From Pirellulaceae bacterium (GTDB taxonomy: Bacteria > Planctomycetota > Planctomycetia > Pirellulales > Pirellulaceae): 6,888 bases of DNA. Shown here one piece after another: positions 6,735 through 6,888 of the stretch. Every line of letters begins with the position of its first letter. Within the stretch, counting starts at the first letter, position 1. Position numbers and translations under genes: made by a program. The stretch is from NCBI GenBank assembly GCA_013002105.1, contig JABDKS010000921.1, forward strand, positions 1-6,888, given 5' to 3'. Below the pieces are notes generated by a model. That model did not search any database and was not told where the DNA came from. It saw nothing but the letters and a program-made list of their open reading frames with translations.

Positions 6735-6888
6735 TCAACCACGATCAAGCATTTCGCGACAACGCTTGCCAATTTCGTCGATCATTGGTTGGGAATCGTC
6801 AAACAACTCGGAGAAATGAATGAACCCATGCAGCATTCCTTCGCCTTGCCGCGTCGTCACTGGCACGGATGCGGCGCGTAAACGATCG
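6735..6888 (-). CDS. C-terminal fragment of an alpha/beta hydrolase (HSL-type esterase/lipase), cut by the right edge
   Basis: Fifty residues and a TGA stop are visible on the minus strand. The fragment begins with R-L-R-A-A-S-V-P-V, matching the strand after the 'LRAAGVPV' helix of the hormone-sensitive-lipase family (Abhydrolase_3). It continues with EGMLHGFIHFSELF, where the His of H-G-F (codon at 6828-6830) is the expected catalytic histidine. A terminal helix (IDEIGKRCREML) follows. The family hydrolyses carboxylic esters with a Ser-Asp-His triad; the Ser and Asp would lie outside the window. The C-terminus is complete and of normal form. It lies 98 bp upstream of the LRR gene on the same strand, with no evident functional link. 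Confidence 0.8.
   Translation of the reverse strand, partial: DRLRAASVPVTTRQGEGMLHGFIHFSELFDDSQPMIDEIGKRCREMLDRG

Overview
The window is about 6.9 kb with moderate GC. It probably comes from a planctomycete of the Pirellulales/Rhodopirellula type. This rests on protein style only: a very long membrane-anchored leucine-rich-repeat (LRR) protein, a large lipoprotein of no recognised family, weak or absent Shine-Dalgarno sites at most starts, and a thioredoxin-domain lipoprotein with a long Thr/Pro/Ser/Glu linker. No marker gene fixes the taxonomy.

Layout from left to right. (1) Positions 1-52, minus strand: the first 17 codons of a gene leaving the window. Its N-terminus fits the start of an ECF-type RNA polymerase sigma factor. 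(2) Positions 53-263: a divergent intergenic region with a plausible sigma70-like promoter for the rightward gene (TTGCCG, 18 bp, TACAAT), a small palindrome and a perfect 7-bp inverted repeat. (3) Positions 264-1016, plus strand: an exported lipoprotein with a TlpA-like thioredoxin domain (CVPC active site). (4) Positions 1017-1078: a short convergent gap. (5) Positions 1079-6636, minus strand: a two-gene unit read right to left. It holds a 1056-residue protein with three membrane segments and an LRR domain, then a 796-residue lipoprotein. The two overlap by 4 nt (ATGA), and the second has its own GGAG ribosome binding site inside the end of the first. (6) Positions 6637-6734: a 98-bp gap. 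(7) Positions 6735-6888, minus strand: the C-terminal 50 residues of an alpha/beta hydrolase (HSL-family esterase/lipase type), cut by the window edge.

The overlapping pair is the most interesting content. By the positive-inside rule the LRR domain faces outside the cytoplasm, and the partner is a lipoprotein with a canonical LIGC lipobox, so both should sit in the same compartment. They may form an envelope complex, but the sequence shows no catalytic motif that would name its function. The LRR protein also carries a degenerate 15-bp tandem repeat (seven copies) coding for an acidic, low-complexity tail. No RNA genes, insertion sequences, CRISPR arrays or attachment sites were found.
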